Below, in pieces: positions 47,026 through 60,117 of a stretch of 64,000 nucleotides of DNA. The stretch lies in the NCBI RefSeq assembly GCF_001308015.1, contig NZ_LGYH01000002.1:62001-126000 (forward strand). The letters run 5' to 3'. The position numbers and the translations under genes were made by a program. Within the stretch, counting starts at the first letter, position 1. Each line of letters begins with the position of its first letter. The DNA comes from Neisseria sp. 83E34. GTDB lineage: Bacteria > Pseudomonadota > Gammaproteobacteria > Burkholderiales > Neisseriaceae. The notes beneath the pieces are model-generated. The model searched no databases. It saw only the letters and a list, made by a program, of their open reading frames with translations, and was not told the origin of the DNA.

Positions 47026-48069
47026 ATGAACCGCTTACAAAAAACAGATGATGTACGCATCAATGCTATTGATGAATTATTGCCGCCGATTGCCCATTTA
47101 TACGAGCTGCCGGTTACCGATCAAATTGTTGATTTGGTTGTGAAAACCCGCCAGGAAATTGCTGATTTGGTACATGGGAAAGACAACCGCTTGTTGGTCA
47201 TCATCGGGCCGTGTTCCATACATGATCCGAAAGCCGCAATCGAATATGCGCAACGCTTACTGCCGCTGCGGAAAAAATATGAAAAAGAATTGCTGATTGT
47301 GATGCGCGTTTATTTTGAAAAGCCGCGCACCACCGTAGGCTGGAAAGGTTTGATTAACGACCCGTACATTGACGGTACATTCGACATTAATTTCGGCTTG
47401 CGCCAAGCGCGTAAATTATTATTAGATTTAAACACCTTGGGTATGCCGGCATCTACAGAGTTCTTAGACATGATCACGCCGCAATATTATGCTGATCTGA
47501 TTTCGTGGGGCGCTATCGGTGCCCGCACAACGGAGAGTCAGGTTCACCGAGAACTTGCTTCCGGCTTGTCTTGCCCGGTTGGGTTCAAAAACGGCACAGA
47601 CGGCAATCTGAAGATCGCCATCGACGCCATCGGCGCAGCCTCACATCCGCACCATTTCCTTTCGGTTACCAAAACCGGCCACAGCGCCATCGTACATACT
47701 GCCGGTAATAAAGATTGCCACGTTATCTTGCGCGGTGGCAAAGAACCGAATTATGACAGCAAGCATGTGAAAGCGGCGGCAGAAGAGTTGGTTAAAGCGG
47801 GCGCAACCCCAAAATTGATGGTTGATTTCAGCCATGCGAACAGCCGTAAAGATTACAAACGTCAAATGGAAGTGGCTCAAGATGTTGCACAGCAGCTTCG
47901 TAACGGCGAAAACAACATCATGGGTGTTATGGTGGAAAGCCATTTGATAGAAGGCCGTCAGGACAAACCTGAAACTTATGGCCAAAGTATTACGGATGCC
48001 TGTATCGGTTGGGGGGAAACTGAAGCGCTGCTTGAATTGCTGGCTGAGGCAAACCGAAGCCGTGTGTAA
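47026..48069 (+). CDS. aroG: 3-deoxy-7-phosphoheptulonate (DAHP) synthase, class I
   Basis: 347 residues. IGPCSIHDPKAAIEYA binds phosphate, MRVYFEKPRTTVGWKGLINDP is the family signature, and GARTTESQVHRELASG and VDFSHANSRKDYKRQ carry metal ligands. It condenses PEP and erythrose 4-phosphate, the first step of aromatic synthesis. Which amino acid inhibits it is not clear; neisserial enzymes are Phe-sensitive. Monocistronic. Confidence 0.93.
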   Translation: MNRLQKTDDVRINAIDELLPPIAHLYELPVTDQIVDLVVKTRQEIADLVHGKDNRLLVIIGPCSIHDPKAAIEYAQRLLPLRKKYEKELLIVMRVYFEKPRTTVGWKGLINDPYIDGTFDINFGLRQARKLLLDLNTLGMPASTEFLDMITPQYYADLISWGAIGARTTESQVHRELASGLSCPVGFKNGTDGNLKIAIDAIGAASHPHHFLSVTKTGHSAIVHTAGNKDCHVILRGGKEPNYDSKHVKAAAEELVKAGATPKLMVDFSHANSRKDYKRQMEVAQDVAQQLRNGENNIMGVMVESHLIEGRQDKPETYGQSITDACIGWGETEALLELLAEANRSRV

Positions 48070-48094
48070 CACAGCGTGTAGCAGATATTTCCAT

Positions 48095-48126
48095 ACGCCT
48101 GTCTGAAAATATTTTCAGACAGGCGT
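48095..48126 (+). terminator. inverted DUS pair (ACGCCTGTCTGAA variant)
   Basis: Both arms carry the same G-for-A change at the third base, so the pair stayed complementary. It follows aroG. Confidence 0.65.
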
Positions 48127-48336
48127 GTTTTATTCCGGAGTAAGGCATACGGTTGATGCACTATATATCGTCTAAATTAGAAGGGGGATTATAGAGAGCA
48201 TAACGATGTTGTTAATTGAGAGAGGAGAGTTAAAGATGGGATAGATGCTTTTCTCTTGTGAGTGTGTTGCCAGTGAGAGCGGTTTCTGGTTTTTAACCAG
48301 AGATGTTAAAACGAAAGAGAAGTAGAAAAGAATGCA

Positions 48337-49344
48337 GTGATGACAAATTTTCTAAAAAATAAGGCTATTCACGATGCTACGCTGTTGGTATACCGCGGTG
48401 ATGCCAAGTGTATTGACGAGTCTAAAGGCCGTATGACTAATGATTCGCCGTTTGCCATTGCCAGTGTTTCAAAGCTGTATACGCATGCACTGATTTTTCA
48501 GCTAATTGACGGTGGCGCATTGGTTTATGAAACAAAATTGACTGATGTTTTGCCGCGCGATATTACCAAACATTTACCGCAGGTTGAGGATGTAACGATC
48601 CGCCATCTTGTTGACCAGAATACTGGTTTCCCTAATTATGAAATGGATCGCCAGCCAAATGGTAAAGTGTTGATGAATGAGATTTTTCAACATGATCGGC
48701 GGGTAGAATTTGAGGAGGTGCTTGAGATTGTTTCCCGGCTGTTACCAAAATCAAAGCTGGGCGGACAAAGGGCATACTACGCTGATGTCAATGCTATGCT
48801 GTTAGGCAAAGCTGCTGAAATAATCACCGGCAAATCTGCCAAGCAATTATTGGCTGATCATATTTGCCGGCCACTTGATCTTGTGCGGACACATTGGGCG
48901 GATGGTAGCGAAAAAATAGCACCAATATATAACGGCGCACACGTAGTTGCCTGTCAACAGTACCTTGCAAGCCAAGTTTATCAAGGCGGCATCATTGCAA
49001 CTAACAGTGAGCTAATGCGCTTTACGCGTGCATTTTTTGGTGGTAAGCTTTTCAGCCCCTCGCATATTGCCCGCCCGACATTCCACCCCATCCAGTTCCG
49101 CCCCCTCAAATACGGAAGCGGCATGATGCAGCTAACAGTTGCATCGTTGGTGGCATATTTTTTGGGTGGCGTTCGTGAGATTTGCGGTCATAGCGGCATC
49201 ACTGGTAGCTTTGCATTTTATTGTTCACAGAAAGATGTGTTTGTTACTGGTACAGTCAATCAGTTCAAATACAAACCGTACGCAACAATATTTCGATTAA
49301 TCGCGGCGTGTGATAAAAATCGGAAGTCAAACGATGAAAACTAA
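48337..49344 (+). CDS. class C beta-lactamase-like serine hydrolase
   Basis: 335 residues from GTG 48337 (ATG 48340 equally possible). SxxK at S43-V-S-K46 (AIASVSKLYTH), YADVNAMLLG in the position of the Tyr-x-Asn motif, and CGHSGITGSF in the position of the third motif. No signal peptide, so it appears cytoplasmic, unusual for a true beta-lactamase or carboxypeptidase. Members often are esterases or peptidases. It occupies the place where parA precedes parB in many beta-proteobacteria, and its base use is more AT-rich than aroG; transfer is possible. Confidence 0.75.
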   Translation: MMTNFLKNKAIHDATLLVYRGDAKCIDESKGRMTNDSPFAIASVSKLYTHALIFQLIDGGALVYETKLTDVLPRDITKHLPQVEDVTIRHLVDQNTGFPNYEMDRQPNGKVLMNEIFQHDRRVEFEEVLEIVSRLLPKSKLGGQRAYYADVNAMLLGKAAEIITGKSAKQLLADHICRPLDLVRTHWADGSEKIAPIYNGAHVVACQQYLASQVYQGGIIATNSELMRFTRAFFGGKLFSPSHIARPTFHPIQFRPLKYGSGMMQLTVASLVAYFLGGVREICGHSGITGSFAFYCSQKDVFVTGTVNQFKYKPYATIFRLIAACDKNRKSNDEN

Positions 49345-49382
49345 TGCCTAAAATAGCCGCAACAATTACAGGAAACATCATT

Positions 49383-50243
49383 ATGGCAAAACCAAAAGGC
49401 GGCCTTGGCGGCAAAGGTTTAGATTCATTATTGGCCGGCAATATAGAAGATAGTAGCGGCGACAAACTAACTACTGTTCCCATCGGCGACATTAAGCCCG
49501 GTCGTTACCAGCCGCGTGTACAAATGGATGACGAAGCTTTGCAGGAATTGGCTGAATCTATTAAAGCACAAGGCGTGATTCAGCCGGTTATCGTGCGTGA
49601 GCACGGGCTTTCACAATATGAGTTGATCGCAGGAGAGCGCAGATGGCGCGCCAGCCAATTGGCGGGATTAACCGAAATTCCGGTTGTAATTAAAAGTATC
49701 AGCGATGAAACTGCGCTGGCAATGGGTCTGATTGAAAACCTGCAGAGGGAAAATCTCAACCCTATTGAAGAAGCCCGAGGTTTGAAACGTCTTGCAGATG
49801 AATTCAGCCTTACGCACGAAACCATTGCCAAAGCAGTTGGGAAAAGCCGCAGCGCCATTTCTAATAGTTTACGTTTGCTTGGCTTGCCTGTGCCGGTGCA
49901 GGACATGCTGTATCAGCGCCGATTGGAAATGGGACATGCCAGAGCATTATTGACTTTGCCGGTTGTAGAACAACTTGAGCTTGCACAAAAAGCTGTGAAA
50001 TATGGTTGGTCGGTGCGGGAAGTGGAGCGCAGAAGCCAATTGTCACAACACGGCAAGAAAACAGAATCATTAAAAAAGAATAATCCTGACATTCAGCGCC
50101 TTAACGATTTACTGACAGAAGCGCTTGGCGTAAATGCAGAGATACGTAGCTCAAATAATAAAAAAGGCAAAATTGTTTTGCACTTTGATAGTCCTGAAAC
50201 ATTGGATTCTTTGCTACACAAATTGGGTATTCAATTTGATTGA
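49383..50243 (+). CDS. parB: chromosome partitioning protein ParB
   Basis: 286 residues from MAKPKGGLGGKGLDSLL. The CTPase/ParB box GERRWRASQLAGL is at about 86-98 and the HTH THETIAKAVGKSRSAISNSL at about 145. It loads on parS sites and slides as a CTP clamp. The frame is open upstream to 49344, but the MAKPKGGLG start is typical. No parA lies upstream; the serine hydrolase gene ends within 40 bases. Confidence 0.93.
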   Translation: MAKPKGGLGGKGLDSLLAGNIEDSSGDKLTTVPIGDIKPGRYQPRVQMDDEALQELAESIKAQGVIQPVIVREHGLSQYELIAGERRWRASQLAGLTEIPVVIKSISDETALAMGLIENLQRENLNPIEEARGLKRLADEFSLTHETIAKAVGKSRSAISNSLRLLGLPVPVQDMLYQRRLEMGHARALLTLPVVEQLELAQKAVKYGWSVREVERRSQLSQHGKKTESLKKNNPDIQRLNDLLTEALGVNAEIRSSNNKKGKIVLHFDSPETLDSLLHKLGIQFD

Positions 50244-50307
50244 GTAACTTCTTAATATATTTAAAGGTTTTCGATTATCATTTTAATGATATTTAACCGT
50301 TTGCAAA

Positions 50308-50345
50308 ATGCCTGTCTGAAAGCAAGCCTGTTTTCAGACAGGCAT
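50308..50345 (+). terminator. inverted TG-DUS pair after parB
   Basis: ATGCCTGTCTGAAA and inverse. The remaining 50346-50839 is AT-rich and holds the atp promoter region. A 19-codon frame at 50649 with a weak ribosome site is the only other thing seen. Confidence 0.7.
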
Positions 50346-50839
50346 TCTTAGTTTATTCAAATGTAAAATTGGCATAACGATATTTTTCTTACTTGAAAAA
50401 CATGGCATGAATTTGCGGCTGGTTCTTAAAAAGAATTAAGAGATAATTTGCTGTAAATGAAATATCGAATTAAATTTTTTCCAAAAAATTAATTTAATAC
50501 TAAAAATTAAATTTATATTGAATTAATAAGCTATTTTTTGTAGTTTTGGATTGATGTGGCAATGTGTGAGTAAATGACATCTTTTTTGTATACTGTAAGA
50601 TTTTATTGCGATTTTAATGTAATCTATTGTAATTTTAAGGGAATTAAGATGAAATACGGGCTAGATGAAAAGCAGGAAATTTCAAAGATTTTTGAAGCTA
50701 AATCTTAGCTGGCGTCTAATAAAAAAAGGCATCAAAAGGTTGACGAAAATTAACAAATTTCTTGACGCTCACACTGCTCTTTATTATAGTAGGGCCGTTA
50801 AATATATGGCCGCTGCGTGCTACAAAATTGCGGATAAAC

Positions 50840-52049
<1,210 letters not shown>

Positions 52050-52126
52050 TTTAAGTTTTTCAAGTTGTTTAGTTTAGTCGTTTTTTTTAACGTTGTTTTA
52101 ACCTTTAGTTTTTCTTTCAATTTTAA

Positions 52127-52372
<246 letters not shown>

Positions 52373-52448
52373 TCAAAACAGAAAACTGTTTCGATACAAA
52401 CGATATTTATCCGTTTGTTTGATTAACCCTAAATGCGAAGGTTAAGTA

Positions 52449-52919
52449 ATGAATATTAATGCAACCTTATTTGCGCAAATTCTTGTATTTATCGGTTTGG
52501 TATGGTTTACCATGCGTTTTGTGTGGCCTCCGATCGCTAAAGCATTAGATGAGCGCGCCGACAAAATCGCAGAAGGCCTGGCGGCAGCTGAGCGAGGAAA
52601 AAGTGATTTTGAGCAGGCAGAAAAGAAAGTTGCAGAACTCTTGGCCGAAGGGCGTAACCAAGTTACCGAGATGGTAACCAATGCCGAAAAACGTGCAGCG
52701 CAAATTGTAGAAGAGGCTAAAAACCAAGCTTCTGCAGAGGCTGCCCGTATTGCAGAACAAGCTAAAGCTGATGTAGAACAAGAAGCTAATCGCGCACGCG
52801 AAGCTTTGCGTGAACAGGTAGCTGTCTTGGCTGTGAAAGGTGCTGAATCAATTTTGCGTCGCGAAGTAAATGAAGCACAGCACGCTCAGTTGTTAAGCAA
52901 TCTGAAACAGGAGCTGTAA
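52449..52919 (+). CDS. atpF: ATP synthase F0 subunit b
   Basis: 156 residues: one N-terminal membrane helix (about 5-27) and a long Ala/Glu/Lys-rich helix forming the peripheral stalk. Normal length for a homodimeric b. Confidence 0.95.
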   Translation: MNINATLFAQILVFIGLVWFTMRFVWPPIAKALDERADKIAEGLAAAERGKSDFEQAEKKVAELLAEGRNQVTEMVTNAEKRAAQIVEEAKNQASAEAARIAEQAKADVEQEANRAREALREQVAVLAVKGAESILRREVNEAQHAQLLSNLKQEL

Positions 52920-52923
52920 TATT

Positions 52924-53472
52924 ATGGCCGAGTTCGCAACCATTGCCAGACCTTATGCGAAAGCATTATTTGAGCTGGCAGTTGAGAAAAATCAAATTGA
53001 AGCTTGGTTGGGCGGACTAAGAGAATTAGCATGGTCTGTGCAGCAAACTCCGGTTGCCGCAATGATTGAAGAAACCGAGATGAGTAGCACTCAAAAAGCA
53101 GATGAACTTGCCCGGTTGTTGAGTGAGTCTGAAGCTATGAAAAGTGAAGCATTTCGAAACTTTATTTATGTTGTGGCTGAAGAGAAGCGCCTTCAGGTTT
53201 TACCTGAAATTTATACCCAATACCAAGATTTGACTTTATCACGTAACCAAGCCCAAAAGGCGGTTATTTATAGTGCATATGAGTTTGCTGGCGAAGGTCA
53301 AAAAGCAAATATTGTCAAAGAACTTGAGCAGCACTTTAATACACGCTTGGAGGCAGAATTTGAGGTTGATCCAGAATTGATTGGCGGCCTTAAAATTGAG
53401 GTGGGTGATCAAGTACTAGATCTGTCCGTGCAGGGGAAATTAAAAAACCTGTATGCGGCAATGACGAATTAG
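52924..53472 (+). CDS. atpH: ATP synthase F1 subunit delta
   Basis: 182 residues, starting [19 protein letters not shown], with the C-terminal [21 protein letters not shown] signature. Joins F1 to the peripheral stalk. Four bases after atpF. Confidence 0.95.
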   Translation: MAEFATIARPYAKALFELAVEKNQIEAWLGGLRELAWSVQQTPVAAMIEETEMSSTQKADELARLLSESEAMKSEAFRNFIYVVAEEKRLQVLPEIYTQYQDLTLSRNQAQKAVIYSAYEFAGEGQKANIVKELEQHFNTRLEAEFEVDPELIGGLKIEVGDQVLDLSVQGKLKNLYAAMTN

Positions 53473-53482
53473 GAGAGTTTTC

Positions 53483-55030
53483 ATGCAGCTTAATCCTGCT
53501 GAAATTAGCGATTTGCTGAAAGCCAAAATTGAGAACCTGAATACCAAACAGGAAATACGCACACGAGGTACTGTGATTTCTGTAACTGATGGTATTGTTC
53601 GCGTACATGGCTTGTCAGATGTAATGCAAGGTGAAATGCTTGAATTTCCCGGTAACACTTTTGGTTTGGCAATGAACTTGGAGCGAGACTCCGTCGGCGC
53701 CGTTGTGTTAGGTGAGTACGAGCATATTAAAGAAGGCGACGAAGTTAAATGCACTAACCGCATTCTTGAAGTGCCAATTGGTCGTGAATTGGTTGGTCGC
53801 GTAGTTAATGCTTTGGGTCAGCCTATTGATGGAAAAGGCCCAATCCATACAACACTGACTGCACCAATTGAAAAAATTGCTCCGGGTGTAATTGCCCGTC
53901 AATCGGTAGACCAGCCAATGCAAACAGGCTTGAAATCTATTGACTCAATGGTTCCTATTGGTAGGGGACAACGTGAGTTGATCATTGGTGACCGTCAAAC
54001 AGGTAAGACAGCTGTTGCTTTGGATGCTATTGTTAATCAAAAGGGTAACGGCGTTATCTGTATTTATGTTGCTATTGGTCAGAAAGCTTCATCTATTGCC
54101 AACGTGGTGCGTAAATTGGAAGAGCATGGTGCAATGGAGCACACCATTATCGTGGCTGCCACAGCTTCCGAAGCTGCAGCTCTGCAATTTATTGCACCGT
54201 ATGCTGGTTGTACGATGGGTGAATTTTTCCGTGACCGTGGTGAAGATGCATTGATTGTATATGATGATTTGTCGAAACAAGCAGTTGCTTATCGTCAAAT
54301 TTCTTTGCTGTTGCGTCGTCCTCCTGGCCGTGAAGCTTATCCTGGTGACGTATTCTACTTGCACTCTCGTTTATTAGAGCGTGCCGCTCGTATTAATGCT
54401 GATGAAGTAGAAAAGTTGACCAATGGAGAGGTAAAAGGCAAGACGGGTTCATTAACAGCACTGCCAATTATTGAAACTCAGGCTGGTGACGTTTCCGCAT
54501 TCGTACCGACTAACGTAATCTCGATTACTGATGGTCAGATTTTCTTGGAAACTGACTTGTTTAACTCCGGTATCCGCCCTGCAATCAATGCTGGTATTTC
54601 GGTGTCGCGAGTGGGTGGTGCTGCTCAAACTAAAGTTATTAAGAAATTAGGAGGCGGTATTCGTTTGGCTTTGGCGCAATATCGTGAGTTGGCAGCGTTC
54701 TCACAATTCGCTTCAGATTTAGATGAGGCTACTCGCAAACAACTGCAGCATGGTGAGGTTGTGACTGAATTGATGAAACAAAAACAATTCAGCACTTTAA
54801 ATACCGCAGAAATGGCATTGACTTTGTGGGCTATTAATAATGGTTCTTACGAAGACGTTCCCGTTTCTAAAGCTTTAGCTTTTGAGGCAGAATTCTTGAG
54901 CTATGTGCGCACTCAGCATCCTGATGTTTTGAATGCTATTAATGCATCTGGTGCGATGTCTGATGAGAGTGAACAAGTGCTGACTCAAGCCATGAAGTCC
55001 TTCAAATCTTCTTACAATTATCAAGCGTAA
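53483..55030 (+). CDS. atpA: ATP synthase F1 subunit alpha
   Basis: 515 residues. Walker A is GDRQTGKTA and the arginine-finger region is [18 protein letters not shown] non-catalytic nucleotide-binding subunit. Good AGGAG ahead of the start. Confidence 0.97.
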   Translation: MQLNPAEISDLLKAKIENLNTKQEIRTRGTVISVTDGIVRVHGLSDVMQGEMLEFPGNTFGLAMNLERDSVGAVVLGEYEHIKEGDEVKCTNRILEVPIGRELVGRVVNALGQPIDGKGPIHTTLTAPIEKIAPGVIARQSVDQPMQTGLKSIDSMVPIGRGQRELIIGDRQTGKTAVALDAIVNQKGNGVICIYVAIGQKASSIANVVRKLEEHGAMEHTIIVAATASEAAALQFIAPYAGCTMGEFFRDRGEDALIVYDDLSKQAVAYRQISLLLRRPPGREAYPGDVFYLHSRLLERAARINADEVEKLTNGEVKGKTGSLTALPIIETQAGDVSAFVPTNVISITDGQIFLETDLFNSGIRPAINAGISVSRVGGAAQTKVIKKLGGGIRLALAQYRELAAFSQFASDLDEATRKQLQHGEVVTELMKQKQFSTLNTAEMALTLWAINNGSYEDVPVSKALAFEAEFLSYVRTQHPDVLNAINASGAMSDESEQVLTQAMKSFKSSYNYQA

Positions 55031-55057
55031 GATTAAAGAAACTGAAAGGAGTCTGAA

Positions 55058-55933
55058 ATGGCAGTAGGAAAAGAGATTCTCACCAAAATTCGCAGTGTTC
55101 AGAATACTCAAAAGATCACTAAAGCGATGCAGATGGTGTCAACCTCTAAAATGCGGAAGACTCAAGAGCGCATGCGTTTGGCTAGACCTTATGCTGAGAA
55201 AGTCCGGTTTGTAATGAGCCGATTGGCTCAAGCTAGCGATAAAGAGCACGGCATTAAGCTATTAGAAGAGCATAAAAGTGTACAGCGTGCAGGCTTTATT
55301 TTGATTACCACTGATAAAGGTTTGTGTGGTGGTTTAAATGCCAACATTCTGAAAAAGTTCTTAATGCAAGTGCAGGAATATCAATCTCAAGGTGTTGAAG
55401 TTGATGTTGTTTGTATTGGTAGCAAAGGTTTGGCTGCGTGCCAGCGTATCGGCTTAAATGTGATTGCCAGCGTTACTAACTTGGGTGATACACCTAAGAT
55501 GGAAATGATGTTGGGTCCATTAACAGAGATTTTCCAACGATATGAAAAACATGAGTTAGATACAATTCATATTGTATATTCAGGTTTTATCAATACGATG
55601 CGACAAGAGCCGCGTATGGAAGTACTTTTGCCGATTGGTCAAAGTGTTCTTGAGGAAATGGGAGACGGTAAATACAATTGGGATTACCGTTATGAGCCGA
55701 GCTCGTCAGCAGTGTTGGAATATTTAGTCCGCCGTTATTTAGAGTCTGTGGTTTACCAAGCATTAAGCGATAATATGGCTTCAGAACAAGCTGCCCGTAT
55801 GGTGGCGATGAAAGCCGCAACAGACAATGCTGGTAATGCAATTAAAGAATTGCGTTTGGTGTATAACAAATCTCGCCAAGCAGCAATTACCACAGAATTG
55901 TCAGAAATTGTGGCAGGTGCTGCTGCCGTTTAA
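55058..55933 (+). CDS. atpG: ATP synthase F1 subunit gamma
   Basis: 291 residues. N-terminal MAVGKEILTKIRSVQNTQKI and C-terminal NKSRQAAITTELSEIVAGA helices form the central rotor coiled coil. Confidence 0.96.
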   Translation: MAVGKEILTKIRSVQNTQKITKAMQMVSTSKMRKTQERMRLARPYAEKVRFVMSRLAQASDKEHGIKLLEEHKSVQRAGFILITTDKGLCGGLNANILKKFLMQVQEYQSQGVEVDVVCIGSKGLAACQRIGLNVIASVTNLGDTPKMEMMLGPLTEIFQRYEKHELDTIHIVYSGFINTMRQEPRMEVLLPIGQSVLEEMGDGKYNWDYRYEPSSSAVLEYLVRRYLESVVYQALSDNMASEQAARMVAMKAATDNAGNAIKELRLVYNKSRQAAITTELSEIVAGAAAV

Positions 55934-55963
55934 GGTGTGCAGTCTGCCAACTAAACAATATAG

Positions 55964-57370
<1,407 letters not shown>

Positions 57371-57380
57371 GGAGGCCGGC

Positions 57381-57806
57381 ATGAGTGTCATGCAAGTTGA
57401 AGTGGTAAGTAACGAACACAACATTTTTTCAGGAGAGGCCAGTTTTGTTGTAGTGCCTACCCAAAATGGTGAGCTTGGTATTTATCCGCGACACGAGCCG
57501 GTTATGAGTTTAGTTCGCCCGGGTGCGCTGCGTTTGCAAGTTCCCGGTCAGGCGGAAGAGGTGTTGGTGGCAGTTTCGGGCGGTTTGTTAGAGGTTCAGC
57601 CTGATAAAATCACTGTTTTAGCTGATGTGGCCGTGCGTAGTGCAGAAATGGATCAGGCACGTGCAGAACAAGCTAAAAAGGCTGCTGAAGCCCGTATTTC
57701 TGAAGCTAAAGATGAAGAATCGCTGGCTAAAGCACATGCTGCCTTGGCAGCAGCGATTGCTGAACTCAAAACGCTGGATTACCTACGTTCGCAAACAAAA
57801 CGTTAA
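57381..57806 (+). CDS. atpC: ATP synthase F1 subunit epsilon
   Basis: 141 residues: N-terminal beta-sandwich (GELGIYPRHEPVMSLVRPGAL) and C-terminal two-helix regulatory arm. Start at MSVMQVEV chosen from the AAGGAGG five bases away. Last gene of atpIBEFHAGDC. Confidence 0.95.
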   Translation: MSVMQVEVVSNEHNIFSGEASFVVVPTQNGELGIYPRHEPVMSLVRPGALRLQVPGQAEEVLVAVSGGLLEVQPDKITVLADVAVRSAEMDQARAEQAKKAAEARISEAKDEESLAKAHAALAAAIAELKTLDYLRSQTKR

Positions 57807-57858
57807 TAGATTTATTTGTTGGTTTCCGCTTATGGAACCTGTCAAGTGTGCATAAATT

Positions 57859-57889
57859 AATGCCTGTCTGAAAATTTCAGACAGGCATT
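57859..57889 (+). terminator. inverted TG-DUS pair after the atp operon
   Basis: AATGCCTGTCTGAAA and inverse with no real loop. It separates the conserved operon from the AT-rich cassette array. Confidence 0.75.
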
Positions 57890-57958
57890 ATTATTTAGTC
57901 ATGATTAGTGAATTAACCTGAAACATTAATATATTTACATACCGGAATAGGAATATCC

Positions 57959-58555
57959 ATGTTGGGTTTAGCTGTATTGTTTGGTTTGTCAGTCTGGATT
58001 GGTCTGACGGTTTTGGCTGCTTATTTGTGCGGAAAGCTTACTTCGAAGCTGGGTTTGGGAAGACGGATAGGCCGGTTTGCAGGGTTTATGCTGCTGATGG
58101 GTGGCTGGATGGTTAGTTGGGCTATGGAATATTGGACGGTTCGGCAGACTGCGCAGACGATGTGTAAAGATGCAGGTATTACGGTTTATGTTACACCTGA
58201 GGATTGGAGAAGGAGACTTGGTTACCAAGAATGGAAGAGCTTCAAACTTGTTCAAGAACGCGTGGAAAGTAATGAGGAATTAATATTTGAAAATAGAGTG
58301 TATAAAATATCTCACAAATTTAATGATAGAATATTTTTATATGAAAGTCATGCATATAAGAAGAGAGTTTCATCTTATTATAGGATAATATTCGATAAAG
58401 AAGACGGAATCGTATTATTTAAATCAATTAGAGCCAGTGTAAGTAAACCTGCAATAGCCAACAGTCTTGAAGGGCTCAAATTTTGGATGGAAACAATACC
58501 GGATTGTTATAAGCTGGGAGATTCGGAATTATTAAACGAATACTTGGGTTTATAA
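57959..58555 (+). CDS. membrane-anchored hypothetical protein, cassette copy 1 (198 aa)
   Basis: Two N-terminal helices (about 3-22 and 42-60) with the constant stretch LGLGRRIGRFAGFMLLMGGW, then a soluble domain beginning GITVYVTPEDW. The N-terminal 65 residues are nearly identical to the copies at 59287 and 60118, while the C-terminal 100 residues diverge strongly. AGGAATATCC precedes each ATG. No family recognised. Constant anchor plus variable domain, and pairing with a following gene fragment, would fit an immunity or accessory protein of a polymorphic system; this is inference. Confidence 0.7.
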   Translation: MLGLAVLFGLSVWIGLTVLAAYLCGKLTSKLGLGRRIGRFAGFMLLMGGWMVSWAMEYWTVRQTAQTMCKDAGITVYVTPEDWRRRLGYQEWKSFKLVQERVESNEELIFENRVYKISHKFNDRIFLYESHAYKKRVSSYYRIIFDKEDGIVLFKSIRASVSKPAIANSLEGLKFWMETIPDCYKLGDSELLNEYLGL

Positions 58556-58599
58556 AATAATCAAATTTTATTTAAGCTTGTTTATTTAAGGGGCATTTT

Positions 58600-58761
58600 A
58601 TGAGCATTAAAAATATTTCTGATTACACTAGATTAGCTGAAGTTAGTTATGTTAATTTTTCAGAGATTAAGGATTTAAAAAATAATATAGATAGAAACCT
58701 TTGCAAAATAACCTCTTTCCCGACAGCCGAAGTCCGAGCACAGGATTTCGGCTGTTTTTAA
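58600..58761 (+). pseudogene. 5' fragment of second cassette gene, copy 1, interrupted by IS remnant
   Basis: Reads MSIKNISDYTRLAEVSYVNF for about 31 codons, homologous to fragments at 59931 and 60784, then runs into IS sequence at 58694 and stops at 58759. The conserved N-terminus looks like the start of a larger secreted protein, possibly a lipase- or RTX-like one, but the identity is uncertain. AAGGGG stands ahead of the ATG. Confidence 0.6.
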
Positions 58762-59103
58762 TTCAATATATCCCCTTTGTCTGAGCTACCTTCAACAGAT
58801 TCAAACAAATTGCTTTCAGGTGGTTTTGGGCTGTCACTTTGCAAAGACCAAAGTAGGCTGCCTAGGCGTAGCGGAATTTACGGTGCAGCGTGCCAAAGCT
58901 TTGTTCCACTACAACGGGTTTTCGAGAGATGCCGGTTGCGTTTGGTTTGAGCTTCCGACAGTGAGCGGTTGCGGTGGGATTTGCGCATAATGCCGCCCCT
59001 CAATTCGCTGACTTCCAGATATTACCTGTTTTCTGCACTGTCGCAGCCTTTATCGGCATAGACGGTCGTACCTTTTGCTACGCCTTCCAACAAAGGCCTC
59101 AGT
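58694..59103 (-). mobile_element. IS5/IS1106-like remnant, transposase 3' part with one terminal repeat
   Basis: Starts at the terminal-repeat-like GAAACCTTTGCAAAA. The reverse strand encodes, with frameshifts and stops, PLLEGVAKGTTVYADKGCDS, MRKSHRNRSLSEAQTKRN and a SHLKA-type end, the C-terminal half of an IS5-family DDE transposase. It breaks off at the codon for the Leu-Arg-Pro preceding PLLEG. The missing adjoining part is at 60911. Non-functional. Confidence 0.75.
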
Positions 59104-59286
59104 TTATAAATAAATCCGCTTAATTATTTTATATTTATTAAAAATATTTAATTTAATTAAATTAAATACTGTATTTGTAATTATTTTGTAAGGATGTTAT
59201 TGTGTTGCCTGTTGTGCTTGGGCGGGCATGAACACCCCGTTTAATTATTACAACTGAATATATTGCATACAGGAATAGGAATATCC

Positions 59287-59880
59287 ATGTTGGCATTGGC
59301 TGTATTGTTTGGTTTATTAATTTGGCTTGGCCTGACGGTTTTGGCTGCTTATTTGTGCGGAAAGCTTACTTCAAAGCTGGGTTTGGGAAGGCGGATAGGC
59401 CGGTTTGCAGGGTTTATGCTGCTGATGGGCGGCTGGATGGTTAGTTGGGCTATGGAATATTGGACGCTTCGGCAGACTGCACAGGAGTGGTGTAAAAATG
59501 CAGGCTTTACCGTTTATGTGACGCCTGAAGAATGGTGGGGAAAAATCAGTGAACAAGAACGGCAGGATTTGGAAACTGTCCAGGAACCAATAGAAGATGA
59601 GAGGGTATTGGTGTTTGAAGATAGAAAATATAAAGCATCATATAGATACAATAACAGAATTGTTAATTACAGATATAACGAATATAAGCCATATATAGTA
59701 GCGAATTACCAAATTTTTTATGATGAAAAAGACAGGGTTGCTTTATTTAAAATTATGGAAGTCAGCGTAGGCGTGCCTGCAATAGCTAATAATTTACAAG
59801 GATTGAAATTTTGGCTTGAGACGGTTCAAGGCTGTGATTCATTTGATGAATGGGAGCTTAAAAAACAATATTTAAGATAA
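59287..59880 (+). CDS. membrane-anchored hypothetical protein, cassette copy 2 (197 aa)
   Basis: Paralogue of the 57959 and 60118 genes; start placed at MLALAVLFGLL by alignment, although an ATG at 59263 is in frame. Two membrane helices, then GFTVYVTPEEWWGKISEQER. It differs from copy 3 at few positions over its whole length, so copies 2 and 3 are a recent duplication, whereas copy 1 has a different C-terminus. Upstream non-coding DNA (59104-59262) is AT-rich, with one G-rich stretch. Confidence 0.7.
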   Translation: MLALAVLFGLLIWLGLTVLAAYLCGKLTSKLGLGRRIGRFAGFMLLMGGWMVSWAMEYWTLRQTAQEWCKNAGFTVYVTPEEWWGKISEQERQDLETVQEPIEDERVLVFEDRKYKASYRYNNRIVNYRYNEYKPYIVANYQIFYDEKDRVALFKIMEVSVGVPAIANNLQGLKFWLETVQGCDSFDEWELKKQYLR

Positions 59881-59930
59881 CTACTAAGTGCGACAAGTAA
59901 TTTTTAATATATTCTTGAAAGGGGTTTTTA

Positions 59931-60062
59931 ATGAGTATTAATAATATCTCAAGTTATGTTTTATTAGCTGAAACAGCTTATGTCGATTTTTCTGAGGTAA
60001 ATTTTTCAAATGAGGATCAGATAAAGAGCGCTATTGCAAATAAAGATAAAGAAGATCATTAA
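59931..60062 (+). CDS. short ORF (43 aa), truncated second cassette gene, copy 2
   Basis: MSINNISSYVLLAETAYVDF continues as SEVNFSNEDQIKSAIANKDK and ends EDH-stop. AAGGGG lies upstream. The same N-terminus occurs in copies 1 and 3. The stop lies just where the next repeat unit begins, so the gene was probably truncated by the duplication. It may not be functional. Confidence 0.5.
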   Translation: MSINNISSYVLLAETAYVDFSEVNFSNEDQIKSAIANKDKEDH

Positions 60063-60117
60063 CCCCCTTTTTAATTATTACAACTGAATATATTTACATA
60101 CGGGAATAGGAATATCC

